This document shows positions 45,503 through 55,338 of a stretch of 64,000 nucleotides of DNA, one piece after another. The position numbers were made by a program, and so were the translations under genes. The stretch is from assembly GCF_000265405.1 (NCBI RefSeq), contig NC_018010.1:806001-870000 (forward strand). The letters run 5' to 3'. Below the pieces are notes generated by a model. It saw only the letters and a program-made list of their open reading frames with translations. It searched no databases and was not told where the DNA came from. The first letter of the stretch is position 1; the number at the start of each line of letters is the position of its first letter. The stretch comes from Belliella baltica DSM 15883. Its GTDB lineage: Bacteria; Bacteroidota; Bacteroidia; Cytophagales; Cyclobacteriaceae.

Positions 45503-46690
45503 TTAAGCTTCCAATTCCTTTACTGCTAAATAAGCCATTAACCCAGCACCAATTTCTAATGCATCTTCATCAATGTCAAATGTAGGTGTATGCACTCCTG
45601 AAGTGATCCCTTTGGCTTCATTTCTAGTTCCAAGACGATAAAAACAACCGTCAATTTCTTGGGTATAGTATGAAAAATCTTCAGCTGCCATCCAAATGTC
45701 CAAATCAACTACATTTTCTTTGCCTAAATAATCTATCGCAGCATTTTGGGCTCGATCTGTAAGCTCTTCTGCATTTTTCAAAAATGGATACCCTCTTCGC
45801 ACTTCAAAATCAACTTCTCCTCCCATTCCCTCTACAATTCCTTTGGCAATGCTAATCATATGCCCATGCGCTTTGGATCTCCACTCTTCATTCAATGTTC
45901 TGAATGTTCCTTGGATCTTTACTTCATTTGGAATAATATTAGTCGCACCTAGTGCTTCAACTCTCCCAAATGAAAGGACAGAAGGGATTTTGGGAGAAGC
46001 ATTTCTGCTAATCACTTGTTGGAGAGCAACAATCATGTGTGAAGCTATCAAAACTGGATCTACTAAGGTTTCTGGCATAGCACCATGCCCCCCCTTCCCC
46101 TTGACTGTAATATAAAGCTCATCCGCACTTGCCATGTACATTCCTTTTCGGAAACCTACTTTTCCTACAGGAATCAAAGGCATCACATGCTGTCCAATAA
46201 TTCCTGATGGCTTTGGATTTTCTAATGCCTTATCTTTAATCATTAAAGAAGCTCCACCTGGGATCAACTCTTCTCCCGGTTGAAAAACCAATTTAATCGT
46301 TCCTTCAAAGTCTTCTTTGACTTCATGGAGTATTTTTGCTGCTCCAAGGAGTGAAGCCGTGTGCACATCATGTCCACATGCATGCATCACTCCAGGTTTG
46401 GTAGATTTGTAAGAAACTTCATTTTGCTCAATGATAGGCAAAGCATCCATATCGCCTCGAAGTGCAATTACTTTCTTATCTGGGTTTTTACCTTTGATTA
46501 ATGCTACAAGTCCTGTATTTGCTTTAACCTCAATGTCCGTAATACCGATCTGATTTAATTGTGCTTTTACAAAATCAAGGGTCTCAAATTCATGAAAAGA
46601 AAGTTCAGGGTTGGCATGAAGATGCCTCCTATTTGCAATGATTTCAGATTTATAATTATTTGCTAATGACTTAATTTTCTCTCTGATCAT
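45503..46690 (-). CDS. M20-family amidohydrolase (N-acyl-amino-acid type)
   Basis: 395-aa metallopeptidase-family hydrolase. Metal ligands: Cys/His in VMHACGHDVHTASLLGAA, Glu pair in VFQPGEELIPGGA, His in GIIGQHVMPLIPVG, and His near the C-terminus in GVHTPTFDID. The dimerisation lid domain (KGKGGHGAMPETLVDPVL) is intact. No signal peptide, so cytoplasmic; it probably releases amino acids from N-acyl or N-acetyl conjugates. Overlaps the SPOR gene by 20 bp. A second member lies at 56576-57709. Confidence 0.92.
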   Translation of the reverse strand: MIREKIKSLANNYKSEIIANRRHLHANPELSFHEFETLDFVKAQLNQIGITDIEVKANTGLVALIKGKNPDKKVIALRGDMDALPIIEQNEVSYKSTKPGVMHACGHDVHTASLLGAAKILHEVKEDFEGTIKLVFQPGEELIPGGASLMIKDKALENPKPSGIIGQHVMPLIPVGKVGFRKGMYMASADELYITVKGKGGHGAMPETLVDPVLIASHMIVALQQVISRNASPKIPSVLSFGRVEALGATNIIPNEVKIQGTFRTLNEEWRSKAHGHMISIAKGIVEGMGGEVDFEVRRGYPFLKNAEELTDRAQNAAIDYLGKENVVDLDIWMAAEDFSYYTQEIDGCFYRLGTRNEAKGITSGVHTPTFDIDEDALEIGAGLMAYLAVKELEA

Positions 46691-47216
46691 TATCTACTTT
46701 TTCATTTGGATTCTCATACCCTTCTCTCACAAATCTGTCTTGGATGATTCGAGTCATTGGAAAGGATTCCTTTAGTTTATTATAATTCGCTTGTGCTTCT
46801 ATCCTATTGATATATTTCCCTACTTTCACTAAGTATCTAGGTTCTTGATACTGCATTTCTGATTTGATCTCTGGAAAATCCCTGTAAAGATCATTTCTGG
46901 TTTTGAAAGCGGCATCTCTATCTACTCCACTGTACACCAAAACAGTATAGCCAGAATAATATCTTTCCGATCGATTTTTCTCTACAAATCTTCGCATTGC
47001 ATAATCCAAATCATCATCAATCGCCAAACTCCCTTCATAAAAAGCTTCTGTTGATTCCTCTTTGACTTGATCATCTAAAGCAGGGAAACTAATTCTAGAT
47101 TCAGATAAGTCTTCTTGATAAGAAGCATATTTATCAGCATCAGCCCCTGACTTCTTGATAACTTTACAAGAACCCAAGAGAATGATTAAAATTACTCCAC
47201 TCAATATTGACTTCAT
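46671..47216 (-). CDS. SPOR-domain lipoprotein
   Basis: 181 aa. Lipobox LLGSC (Cys17), then a variable linker and a C-terminal SPOR domain from about residue 85 (YYSGYTVLVYSGVDRDAAFK, RYLVKVGKYINRIEAQANYN). SPOR domains bind denuded septal peptidoglycan. It follows secA by 11 bp and overlaps the M20 gene, making a secA-SPOR-M20 unit. Confidence 0.82.
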   Translation of the reverse strand: MKSILSGVILIILLGSCKVIKKSGADADKYASYQEDLSESRISFPALDDQVKEESTEAFYEGSLAIDDDLDYAMRRFVEKNRSERYYSGYTVLVYSGVDRDAAFKTRNDLYRDFPEIKSEMQYQEPRYLVKVGKYINRIEAQANYNKLKESFPMTRIIQDRFVREGYENPNEKVDNDQREN

Positions 47217-47227
47217 TACTTTATTTT

Positions 47228-50200
47228 TTATCCTTCAATAATTACACACTTTCCAGCTGCCACATCGAGTTCAACACTCTTAAATTTGACATCTTTTTTT
47301 ACTGAACCATCTGCATATTGAGCTGTCACTCTGTCGTTTCGTCCATAGACTTTATCCGATTTTCTCGGTGCTACCACTTGTTGTTCTGCGCTTCTATTAG
47401 CTACCGCAGCGGCTGCCTGTCTATTGGATCCTGGATTTAGACTACTTCCAACCTCAGCTTTCGAAGCTTGTACATTCTCTTGTCTGCTTGGAGCTTGAGC
47501 TGCTTTCACCTGACTTGGATCTTGCGTTGGCAATTCCGCTTTGGCCAAGAAAGAAATCACATCTTCATTAAGCCTACCTACAAAGCGCTTAAACATCTCA
47601 AATGCTTCAAATTTATAAATCAAAAGTGGATCTTTTTGTTCATAAACAGCATTCTGAACTGATTGCTTTAAGTCATCCATATCTCTCAGATGCTCTTTCC
47701 AGTTTTGATCGATAATCGCCAAAGTCACATTTTTCTCAATGGCTCTTATCAGATCTCTCCCTTCGTGATTCACTGTGGATTCCAAACCAACAACTACGCC
47801 AATTTGCTTCAAGCCATCAGTAATCGGAACCATAATTTCCTTTACTGTAGCTCCACGTTGTGCATAGACATCTTTCAAAATTGGCAATGCCTTTTGAAGT
47901 ATTCTGTCATTCTTGGAAACATAATTCTTGTAAGAAGCATCAAAAAGCTCCTGCGTTAATTGATATGCATCTTTATTTTGAATTTCTTCTGCAGTAAACT
48001 GATGATCTATCCCCAGGGAACTGAAAATATTCATCCTCAAATTATCCAAATCTTCGGTGGACTTTGCCATTTGAATGATATCTGAACAAACATCAAACAT
48101 GATGTTTAAGATGTCTAATTCAAGTCGCTCTCCCATCAAGGCATTGCGTCTTCTTTTATAGACCACCTCTCTTTGAGAGTTCATGACATCATCATACTCA
48201 AGAAGTCTCTTTCTTGTTCCGAAGTTATTTTCTTCAACTTTTTTCTGAGCCCTTTCAATGGATTTAGAAATCATGGAATGTTGGATCACTTCTCCTTCTT
48301 CCAAGCCCATTCTATCCATCAATTTGGCGATTCTTTCAGAGCCAAAAAGTCGCATCAAGTTATCTTCCAAGGAAACAAAGAATTGGGATGAACCAACATC
48401 TCCTTGACGACCAGAACGACCTCTCAGCTGTCTATCAACCCTTCTAGACTCATGTCTTTCTGTACCAATGATCGCCAAACCTCCCGCAGACCGTGATTCC
48501 GCTGTCAATTTGATATCGGTACCTCTACCAGCCATGTTGGTGGCTATGGTAACTGTTCCTGGCTTACCGGCTTCTGCTACCACATCTGCTTCTCTAGCGT
48601 GCTGCTTAGCGTTTAATACTTGGTGTTGAATTTTTTTGATTGTCAACATCCTACTTAGCAATTCAGAAATCTCCACCGAAGTAGTACCAACCAAAACTGG
48701 TCGGCCTGCTTGTGTCAGTTCTACGATTTCATCTGCTACGGCATTGAATTTCTCACGGACTGTTTTATATACCTTATCATCTCTATCTTGTCTTACGATT
48801 GGTCGGTTGGTAGGAATTACCACCACATCCAATTTATAAATTTCCCAAAATTCTCCAGCTTCTGTCTCTGCCGTACCTGTCATACCAGAAAGCTTGTGGT
48901 ACATTCTGAAATAATTCTGAAGGGTAATAGTCGCGTAAGTTTGCGTAGCATCCTCCACTTTTACATTTTCCTTCGCTTCTATCGCTTGGTGAAGACCATC
49001 AGAATATCTTCTTCCTTCCATCACACGACCTGTCTGCTCATCGACAATTTTCACCTTGCCATCCACCAAGATATATTCCGTATCTTTTTCAAACATACAA
49101 TATGCCTTCAAAAGCTGGTTGACCGTATGAATCCGCTGTGCCTTTACTCCATAATCTTTAATGATTTCTTCTTTTCGGATTAACTTCTCTTTGTCATCTA
49201 AATCAGGATTTTTCTCCATTTCGGCAATTTCAACGCCTATGTCCGGAAGAATAAAAAATTCAGGGTTTTCGTTTTTCTTAGTGATTACCTCAATACCATT
49301 ATCAGTGAGTTCGACGACATTAGTCTTTTCTTCTATCGTAAACAATAGCGGTTCATCTGCCTCAGGCATGTTACGCTTATTGTCTTGAAGATAATAATTC
49401 TCAGTTTTTTGAAGAATTACCCTGATACCTGGTTCAGAAAGGTATTTGATCAATGGCTTATATTTTGGCATTCCTCTAAATGCTCTAAATAAAGCCAAAC
49501 CACCATCTTTTTCATTTTTCTCGGCAATCAATCTCTTTGCTTCAGACAAATAACCTTGAACCAATTTACGCTGTTCATCCACCAAAGTAGAAACCCTTGG
49601 TTTCATATCCATAAACTCGTGTTCATCTCCTCTTGGAACAGGTCCAGAAATGATCAACGGCGTCCTTGCATCATCAATCAATACAGAATCGACTTCATCA
49701 ATCATGGCAAAATGATGCTTTCCTTGCACCAAATCACCTGCATCACGAGCCATATTATCTCTCAGGTAATCAAAACCAAATTCATTGTTTGTACCATAAA
49801 CAATATCTGCTTTGTAAGCTTTTTTTCTACCTTCAGAATTTGGCTGATATTTGTCAATACAATCGACAGAAAGTCCATGGAATTCAAAAAGTGGAGCATT
49901 CCACTCGGAATCTCTTTTTGCCAAGTAATCATTCACTGTCACCAGGTGAACACCTCTTCCTGCCAAAGCATTGAGATAGGATGGTAAAGTAGAAACCAAA
50001 GTTTTACCTTCCCCTGTTGCCATTTCAGCAATATTTCCTTTGTGCAAAACCATACCACCAATCAGCTGAACGTCATAGTGAACCATGTCCCACACCACTT
50101 CAGTACCTGCTGCCATCCATTTGTTGTGCCAAATGGCTTCTTCTCCTACGATCTCTACGTTGGATTTCTTTACTGCTAATTCCTTATCATAAGCATTCGC

Positions 50201-50605
50201 GGTAACTTTCAAACTTCCAACTTCCTTGAATCTTCTGGCAGTTTCTTTGACCACGGCAAAAGCCAATGGCATAACTTTTTCCAAAACTACCTCTAAGGCT
50301 TCATCTCTTTCTTTCTCAGTCTTATCAATTTCATTATAAAGTGCATCCTTTTCATGCACCTTTTCAGGTGCTAGAGCATCAATCTGATCTCTGAATCCTT
50401 TAATCTTTTCATCAAAGGATTTCAAATCTTCATTAATAGTAGACTTGATTTCTATGGTCTTGGCTCTTAACTGATCATCAGACAAGTTTTTAAGCTTGTC
50501 AAACTCTTGATTGATTAACGCTACTTTAGGACTTAATTCTTTTATATCTCTATCTGACTTAGTTCCAAAAACTTTCGCCAAACCTTTTGCTATAAATTCT
50601 AACAT
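47228..50605 (-). CDS. secA: Preprotein translocase ATPase SecA
   Basis: 1125-aa motor that drives preproteins through SecYEG. Walker A is MATGEGKT (195-202), Walker B FAMIDEVDSVLIDDARTPLI; the preprotein cross-linking region, the NBD2 motifs GTTSVEISELLSRML and GRGTDIKL, and helical wing domains follow. Bacteroidota SecA is longer than in E. coli because of insertions, as here. The C-terminus ends GRNDRVTAQYADGS...GKCVIIEG and lacks the Cys3-His zinc motif that binds SecB, so SecB-dependent delivery is unlikely by that route. Confidence 0.97.
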   Translation of the reverse strand: MLEFIAKGLAKVFGTKSDRDIKELSPKVALINQEFDKLKNLSDDQLRAKTIEIKSTINEDLKSFDEKIKGFRDQIDALAPEKVHEKDALYNEIDKTEKERDEALEVVLEKVMPLAFAVVKETARRFKEVGSLKVTANAYDKELAVKKSNVEIVGEEAIWHNKWMAAGTEVVWDMVHYDVQLIGGMVLHKGNIAEMATGEGKTLVSTLPSYLNALAGRGVHLVTVNDYLAKRDSEWNAPLFEFHGLSVDCIDKYQPNSEGRKKAYKADIVYGTNNEFGFDYLRDNMARDAGDLVQGKHHFAMIDEVDSVLIDDARTPLIISGPVPRGDEHEFMDMKPRVSTLVDEQRKLVQGYLSEAKRLIAEKNEKDGGLALFRAFRGMPKYKPLIKYLSEPGIRVILQKTENYYLQDNKRNMPEADEPLLFTIEEKTNVVELTDNGIEVITKKNENPEFFILPDIGVEIAEMEKNPDLDDKEKLIRKEEIIKDYGVKAQRIHTVNQLLKAYCMFEKDTEYILVDGKVKIVDEQTGRVMEGRRYSDGLHQAIEAKENVKVEDATQTYATITLQNYFRMYHKLSGMTGTAETEAGEFWEIYKLDVVVIPTNRPIVRQDRDDKVYKTVREKFNAVADEIVELTQAGRPVLVGTTSVEISELLSRMLTIKKIQHQVLNAKQHAREADVVAEAGKPGTVTIATNMAGRGTDIKLTAESRSAGGLAIIGTERHESRRVDRQLRGRSGRQGDVGSSQFFVSLEDNLMRLFGSERIAKLMDRMGLEEGEVIQHSMISKSIERAQKKVEENNFGTRKRLLEYDDVMNSQREVVYKRRRNALMGERLELDILNIMFDVCSDIIQMAKSTEDLDNLRMNIFSSLGIDHQFTAEEIQNKDAYQLTQELFDASYKNYVSKNDRILQKALPILKDVYAQRGATVKEIMVPITDGLKQIGVVVGLESTVNHEGRDLIRAIEKNVTLAIIDQNWKEHLRDMDDLKQSVQNAVYEQKDPLLIYKFEAFEMFKRFVGRLNEDVISFLAKAELPTQDPSQVKAAQAPSRQENVQASKAEVGSSLNPGSNRQAAAAVANRSAEQQVVAPRKSDKVYGRNDRVTAQYADGSVKKDVKFKSVELDVAAGKCVIIEG

Positions 50606-50752
50606 ATGATACTTTATATAATTGGGGCTTAAAATTACTTTGTTTTTATTACAATAGGAAATTAGAAAAGAGTTACGGCAGAGATAAAAACACTATTCTT
50701 GGTATTTCCTGTTATTTCTAGTTAAAATCTTTCCGAGTCAGAAAATTGCATT

Positions 50753-51526
50753 TTATTTTCTCCAGACTCCCTGAAAAACCTGTTCAGCAGGACCGATTAA
50801 AACAATATTTTTGAAAGAACCATCTGAAGAATTAACAAATTGAACCATCAGATTTCCTCCAGGAGTTTTGATATTTACTTTATTTAAATCGTTTTGATAT
50901 CCATAGACTAGAGCACATGCTGTGACTCCAGTACCGCAAGAGAGTGTTTCATTCTCTACGCCTCTTTCATAAGTTCTTACATAAATTTGATCATCTGAGA
51001 TTGGAGTGACAAAATTCACATTTGTTCCTTGCTGTTCATAAGCTTTGCTATATCTAATTTCTGCTCCTGTAGCGACTACAGGATACTTTTCCACATTTTC
51101 TACAAATCTAACATGATGTGGAGAGCCAGTATTCACGAAAAAATCCTTTCCAGAATTTGTAAGGCTACTCACATTTCCCATTCCCAACGAGACCAAGCCG
51201 TCGTTGATTTCGGCCTTATGTTCACCATCTATTGCCATAAAGGATGTTTGCCTCTCGATAATTCCAAGGAATTTTGAAAAAGATACAGCACACCTTGCTC
51301 CATTTCCACACATACTTTGAGAGCCATCAGCATTGAAATAGATCATCTCAAAATCAAAACCTTCTTTGTTTCTAATCAAAATTAATCCATCAGCACCTAT
51401 TCCAAACTTTCGATCACATAGTTGTCGAACAAGGCTTAAGTCTCCTTCTGGAAAACTCTCACTTCTGTCATCAATCATGACAAAGTCATTCCCTGTGCCT
51501 TGGTATTTATAAAAAGATAAAGTCAT
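50753..51526 (-). CDS. dapF: Diaminopimelate epimerase
   Basis: Converts LL- to meso-diaminopimelate for lysine and peptidoglycan. Both catalytic Cys are present: NADGSQSMCGNGARC and ENETLSCGTGVTAC. QGTGNDFVMIDDR at the N-terminus and the two-lobed architecture at 257 aa match the family. Single gene, divergent from the superoxide dismutase. Confidence 0.95.
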   Translation of the reverse strand: MTLSFYKYQGTGNDFVMIDDRSESFPEGDLSLVRQLCDRKFGIGADGLILIRNKEGFDFEMIYFNADGSQSMCGNGARCAVSFSKFLGIIERQTSFMAIDGEHKAEINDGLVSLGMGNVSSLTNSGKDFFVNTGSPHHVRFVENVEKYPVVATGAEIRYSKAYEQQGTNVNFVTPISDDQIYVRTYERGVENETLSCGTGVTACALVYGYQNDLNKVNIKTPGGNLMVQFVNSSDGSFKNIVLIGPAEQVFQGVWRK

Positions 51527-51734
51527 TCTTAAATTTTATGTTCTGAGAAAGGAATATTTCAAAAACCAAACCAAGGGTTTTTGGTTGTGCAAACATAAGC
51601 ATCTTGTCATAAAATCAGACTTATTGTCCGAATTATGGTTTTATTATAACGCTGAAATCTTTAACTTAGGCAAAATTGAAGAAATAGTATTCTCTTAAAC
51701 AAAGCAATCACTTCGTTGAAAAACAAATATTAAA

Positions 51735-52502
51735 ATGAAAAAACCAACCTTAAATCTTTCAAGAAGAACATTTCTCAGTCAAAGCACTAAAGCTACTTTA
51801 GCCTTAGGAATAGGGTCAAGTGTCTTTGGCTCTGCCTTCCTTGCGGCTTGTAGTGGCGGAAGTGGTGAAGAAGAAAAAATCATGTTAAGCACAGGATTTG
51901 AACAAACCCCGCTTGGTTATGATTATGCAGCTTTGGAGCCTCATATAGATGCAATGACGATGGAAATTCACCATACCAAACACGCAGCTGGCTATGCGAA
52001 AAATCTAGCTGATGCTGCTGCCGAAGAAAGTGTAGATATTAGCAAGCCTTTAGAGGATGTCTTGATGAATATTTCGAAATATTCTACTAAAATGAGAAAT
52101 AATGCTGGAGGGCATTACAATCATGAGTTTTTTTGGAAAACGATGTCTCCAGATGGAGGTGGAAAGCCTGAAGGCGAATTAGCCGAAGCGATCAATGCTT
52201 CATTCGGAAGTTTTGAAGAATTTGTAACAGAATTTGAAAATGCCGGAAAAACCAGATTTGGTTCGGGTTGGGCATGGTTAGTACTTGATAAGAATCAAAT
52301 GCTAGCTGTAGGTTCTACACCAAACCAAGATAATCCATTGATGGATGTTTCAGATTTTCAAGGTGTACCTTTGATGGGAATTGACGTGTGGGAACATGCT
52401 TACTACCTCAAATACATGAATGATCGTGGAGGATACATTGGTAATTGGTGGAATGTAATCAACTGGAATGCAGTTGCAGAGAGATTTGATGCATTGAAAT
52501 AA
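51735..52502 (+). CDS. Exported Mn-type superoxide dismutase, Tat lipoprotein
   Basis: 255 aa. A twin-arginine signal (NLSRRTFLSQS, Arg10-11) with hydrophobic core and a lipobox FLAAC (Cys39) precedes the enzyme, indicating folded, metal-loaded export and lipid anchoring. Metal ligands: His in MTMEIHHTKH, His in NAGGHYNHEFFW, Asp and His in GIDVWEHAYYLKY. GG in AGGHYNHE and the Gln in PNQDNPLM favour Mn over Fe. The usual second His after KH is Ala (KHAAGY). It detoxifies superoxide outside the cytoplasm. Confidence 0.92.
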   Translation: MKKPTLNLSRRTFLSQSTKATLALGIGSSVFGSAFLAACSGGSGEEEKIMLSTGFEQTPLGYDYAALEPHIDAMTMEIHHTKHAAGYAKNLADAAAEESVDISKPLEDVLMNISKYSTKMRNNAGGHYNHEFFWKTMSPDGGGKPEGELAEAINASFGSFEEFVTEFENAGKTRFGSGWAWLVLDKNQMLAVGSTPNQDNPLMDVSDFQGVPLMGIDVWEHAYYLKYMNDRGGYIGNWWNVINWNAVAERFDALK

Positions 52503-52528
52503 TCTAAATTAAAAAATTCATTATTTTT

Positions 52529-52565
52529 AAAAAGGGTTGAGAATTTATTTTCTTAACCCTTTTTT
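52529..52565 (+). terminator. Terminator of the SOD gene
   Basis: AAAAAGGGTTGAGAA / TTCTTAACCCTTTTT stem with T-tract, 27 bp past the stop. Confidence 0.85.
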
Positions 52566-52710
52566 AATACTCCTTAATCAAAAGCAAATTTTGATATGAA
52601 ATAATTATTAATGTAAATGAATAGTTATTTTTTAAAAACAAATGACTATAAAAAGGATTAATAAAAATGGTTCAAAACCTCTATTTTTTGTTGTTTTTTA
52701 CTAGGCCTGT

Positions 52711-52725
52711 TGGCATAGCGATTGC
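52711..52725 (+). promoter_or_regulatory. Sigma-54-type promoter candidate
   Basis: TGGCAT-AGCGA-TTGC matches the -24/-12 pattern (TGGCAC-N5-TTGCW) with invariant GG and GC ten bases apart. Its -12 ends 34 bp before the lipoprotein ATG at 52760. An RpoN-dependent activator would be required; none is in the window. Confidence 0.6.
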
Positions 52726-52759
52726 CTAAATAGCAGTCATAAACCAACTATTAACGAAA

Positions 52760-53533
52760 ATGAAAAACACATTCAAAAATTTCGGAAAATTAGCCTTTGT
52801 TTTAACCTTCGGAGCTATGACATTTTCATGTACAGAAGATGACGATGCCAACATGAATGAACCTCAAAGCAATATTGCTCTTAGCGCTACAGCTGAAAGT
52901 TCCTCTCCTGAAGGAAGGGTCAATGACAGAGTAATCGTCAATGGATTTGCTACAAGCCAATTTGCCGTTGGAACGAAAGACATTGAAATGAAATATGCTG
53001 CAAAAGCAGACCTCTTGGCTGGAATAAGCATAGGAAATATTACACTGAAATCCAATGTGAATACTGCTCTGCATACGGAGTCTTCTAAGTCTAAAAATGC
53101 AATTCTTGTCAATGACGGAACTATCCAAGTATCCGCATTAGCAGAGGGAAGAAGTCCTGATGGAAACTATACAGAAGTGGATTTTAGATTATTTAAAAAA
53201 ATGGAAGGAAACAGCAACGACCCCATGTTCGAAAAATCCTTATGGATAGCGGGTGAAATTGATGGAAAAATCTCTACAATTTGGTTGACAAGTGAAAAAG
53301 CCCTGAAAGCAAGATCACAAAATGCCGCAGGTGTTGAGGTAGATGGTCAAACAGAAATGGTTTTGGCTTTTGACATGGACAAACTTTTCGCAAATGTAAA
53401 TTTCAGTACGGCCGTTGATGCAAATTCAGATGGGAAAATTGATATCGGCCCCAATAGTGCTGATGGAAACGCTACAATCTTGGCTCAAATTGAAAGTAAT
53501 CTAGAATCAGCCGTTGTATTGAAGCGCAGATAA
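52760..53533 (+). CDS. Lipoprotein of unknown function
   Basis: 257 aa with lipobox FSC (Cys24) and an acidic TEDDDANMNEP stretch. The body is beta-rich (VGTKDIEMKYAAKADLLAG, GNITLKSNVNTALHTESSK) and contains an EF-hand-like loop DANSDGKIDIGPNS that may bind calcium. I do not recognise a family. Preceded by a sigma-54-like promoter and closed by its own terminator, so it is a single-gene unit under unusual control. Confidence 0.7.
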   Translation: MKNTFKNFGKLAFVLTFGAMTFSCTEDDDANMNEPQSNIALSATAESSSPEGRVNDRVIVNGFATSQFAVGTKDIEMKYAAKADLLAGISIGNITLKSNVNTALHTESSKSKNAILVNDGTIQVSALAEGRSPDGNYTEVDFRLFKKMEGNSNDPMFEKSLWIAGEIDGKISTIWLTSEKALKARSQNAAGVEVDGQTEMVLAFDMDKLFANVNFSTAVDANSDGKIDIGPNSADGNATILAQIESNLESAVVLKRR

Positions 53534-53563
53534 TGTTCAATTAAAATCGAATTCTTATTTAAG

Positions 53564-53589
53564 AGACCGGAAAATTCCGGTCTTTTTTT
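53564..53589 (+). terminator. Terminator of the lipoprotein gene
   Basis: AGACCGG-AAAATT-CCGGTCT followed by TTTTTTT, 31 bp past the stop. Confidence 0.92.
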
Positions 53590-53628
53590 GTTTATTTGGG
53601 GTTATTAAAATCCATAAAATCAAGAAGA

Positions 53629-54093
53629 ATGCAAGATCCCAAGTCACTCAGTTCAGTAGCAGAATTCCATAGTACTTTCAAACACCCGATCCTTCCACAT
53701 CCTCAAATTCCAGATGCCAAGCGCTGTGAGTTGCGGGTATCCTTGTTGGCAGAAGAAGTAAAAGAGCTTCAAGAAGCTATTGCTGACAATAATTTAATAG
53801 AAATCGCCGATGCACTTTGTGATATACAATATGTATTATCAGGCGCCATTCTTGAGTTTGGGATGGCAGATAAGTTCAAGGAATTATTCGAAGAGGTTCA
53901 GCGTTCGAACATGAGTAAAGCTTGCAAAAATATTGCTGATGCAGAAGCCACAGTGGCACATTATCAAAAACAAGGTGTTTCTTGTTTTTATGAAAAGGAA
54001 GGAGACTTATATTTAGTTTATAGAGAGGGAGATAGAAAAACATTAAAATCAATCAATTATCAACCCGCTGATTTAAAAAGCATTTTGGGATGA
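53629..54093 (+). CDS. MazG-like nucleoside triphosphate pyrophosphohydrolase
   Basis: 154 aa from ATG 53629. The all-alpha NTP pyrophosphatase motif is visible: LLAEEVKELQEAIADNN followed by LIEIADALCDIQYVL, giving the EE-x-x-E ... E-x-x-D magnesium set. The C-terminal part (GDLYLVYREGDRKTLKS) is an added small domain. Expected to hydrolyse non-canonical NTPs to NMP and PPi; substrate unknown. Confidence 0.83.
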   Translation: MQDPKSLSSVAEFHSTFKHPILPHPQIPDAKRCELRVSLLAEEVKELQEAIADNNLIEIADALCDIQYVLSGAILEFGMADKFKELFEEVQRSNMSKACKNIADAEATVAHYQKQGVSCFYEKEGDLYLVYREGDRKTLKSINYQPADLKSILG

Positions 54094-54258
54094 GAAAATT
54101 TATCCCTAACTTTCAAAAAGTTCACATTACTATTTAAACAAAAGCCTGTTTGGGCTGAGAATATCTTAATTCTGTGAAGTAAGTTTCCAAGAAATGACTT
54201 AGAACAAAACTTACGAAAAGGCCTACACCCAGCCATCCTAAATTATTCAATTACCAGT

Positions 54259-55338
54259 ATGAATCAATCAATTAAGTTCGTGGACACGAACAATTCCCAG
54301 TTTTTTGCAACCATCAAGTCACGCGTAGATCATTATTTCCAAAGTAACAACATCTCCAAAACAGCAAATGGGCTAATGGTTTTTAAGACTATTCTTTATC
54401 TGACACTTTTTGTGTCGTTTTATTTTCTCATTCTATTTGAAGTATTCTCACCTTGGGGCAGCTTATTGCTTGCCATTGGACTTGGTGCCACTATGTCTTT
54501 TATTGGCTTCAATATTTGTCACGATGCATTGCATGGATCATATTCGAAAAAACAATGGGTAAATGAATCCTTAGGTTATATTTTTAATTTGATTGGAGCC
54601 AATGTTTACATCTGGAAAATCACGCATAATAAAGTGCACCATACTTATACCAATATCATGGGACATGATGGCGACTTAGACGTAGCGCCGGGTTTGATCA
54701 GAGTATCAAAAGATGAAGAGAAAAAACCCATTCATAGATATCAGCATATTTATGCTTTCTTCCTCTACTCTCTTGCTTCTATTTCTTGGTTTTTTAGAAA
54801 AGATTATGTCAAATTTTTTCAAAAAAGAATCGGGGCTCACGTCAATAATCATCCGAAAATCGAATATTTCAATCTATTCTTTTATAAGATAGTTTATTAT
54901 GGCATGTATATCATCATTCCTTTGGTAGTAATGGATATAGCATGGTGGCAGTTCCTCATTGGTTATCTGGCAATGAACTTTACTATGGGGCTTGTACTCG
55001 GTTTGGTATTCCAACTGGCACATTTGGTAGAAGAAACACATATTCCCCATCCAAAAGAGGACGAAAACATAGAAGAGCCTTGGGCAGCTCATCAAATGAG
55101 GACCACTGCAAATTTTGCTAGAAAAAGTAAGTTGGCAGCCTTCGTTTGCGGCGGATTAAATTTTCAAGTAGAACACCATTTATTCCCAAGAATCTGTCAT
55201 ATTCATTATCCTGCTATTTCTGAGATTGTCAAGGAAACAGCACATGAATTTGATTTGCCTTATCATGATAACGAAACCTTCTATTCGGCTTTAAAATCTC
55301 ATTATTATTTCTTGAAAAAAGCAGCTCAAGCTGCTTAA
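54259..55338 (+). CDS. Membrane fatty-acid desaturase (delta-6-like acyl-CoA group)
   Basis: 359-aa di-iron integral membrane desaturase. Three His boxes: HDALHGSY, HNKVHHTYTN and QVEHHLFP (the Gln in the third box is typical of front-end/acyl-lipid enzymes). Four helices as paired hairpins. There is no fused cytochrome b5, so an external electron donor is needed. Probably adjusts membrane fluidity. Convergent with alr, overlapping by 4 bp. Confidence 0.92.
   Translation: MNQSIKFVDTNNSQFFATIKSRVDHYFQSNNISKTANGLMVFKTILYLTLFVSFYFLILFEVFSPWGSLLLAIGLGATMSFIGFNICHDALHGSYSKKQWVNESLGYIFNLIGANVYIWKITHNKVHHTYTNIMGHDGDLDVAPGLIRVSKDEEKKPIHRYQHIYAFFLYSLASISWFFRKDYVKFFQKRIGAHVNNHPKIEYFNLFFYKIVYYGMYIIIPLVVMDIAWWQFLIGYLAMNFTMGLVLGLVFQLAHLVEETHIPHPKEDENIEEPWAAHQMRTTANFARKSKLAAFVCGGLNFQVEHHLFPRICHIHYPAISEIVKETAHEFDLPYHDNETFYSALKSHYYFLKKAAQAA

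Noticed and set aside
48710..49183. 157-codon plus-strand frame and its neighbours inside secA
   Set aside because: Antisense to well-supported SecA motifs; no protein-like features.
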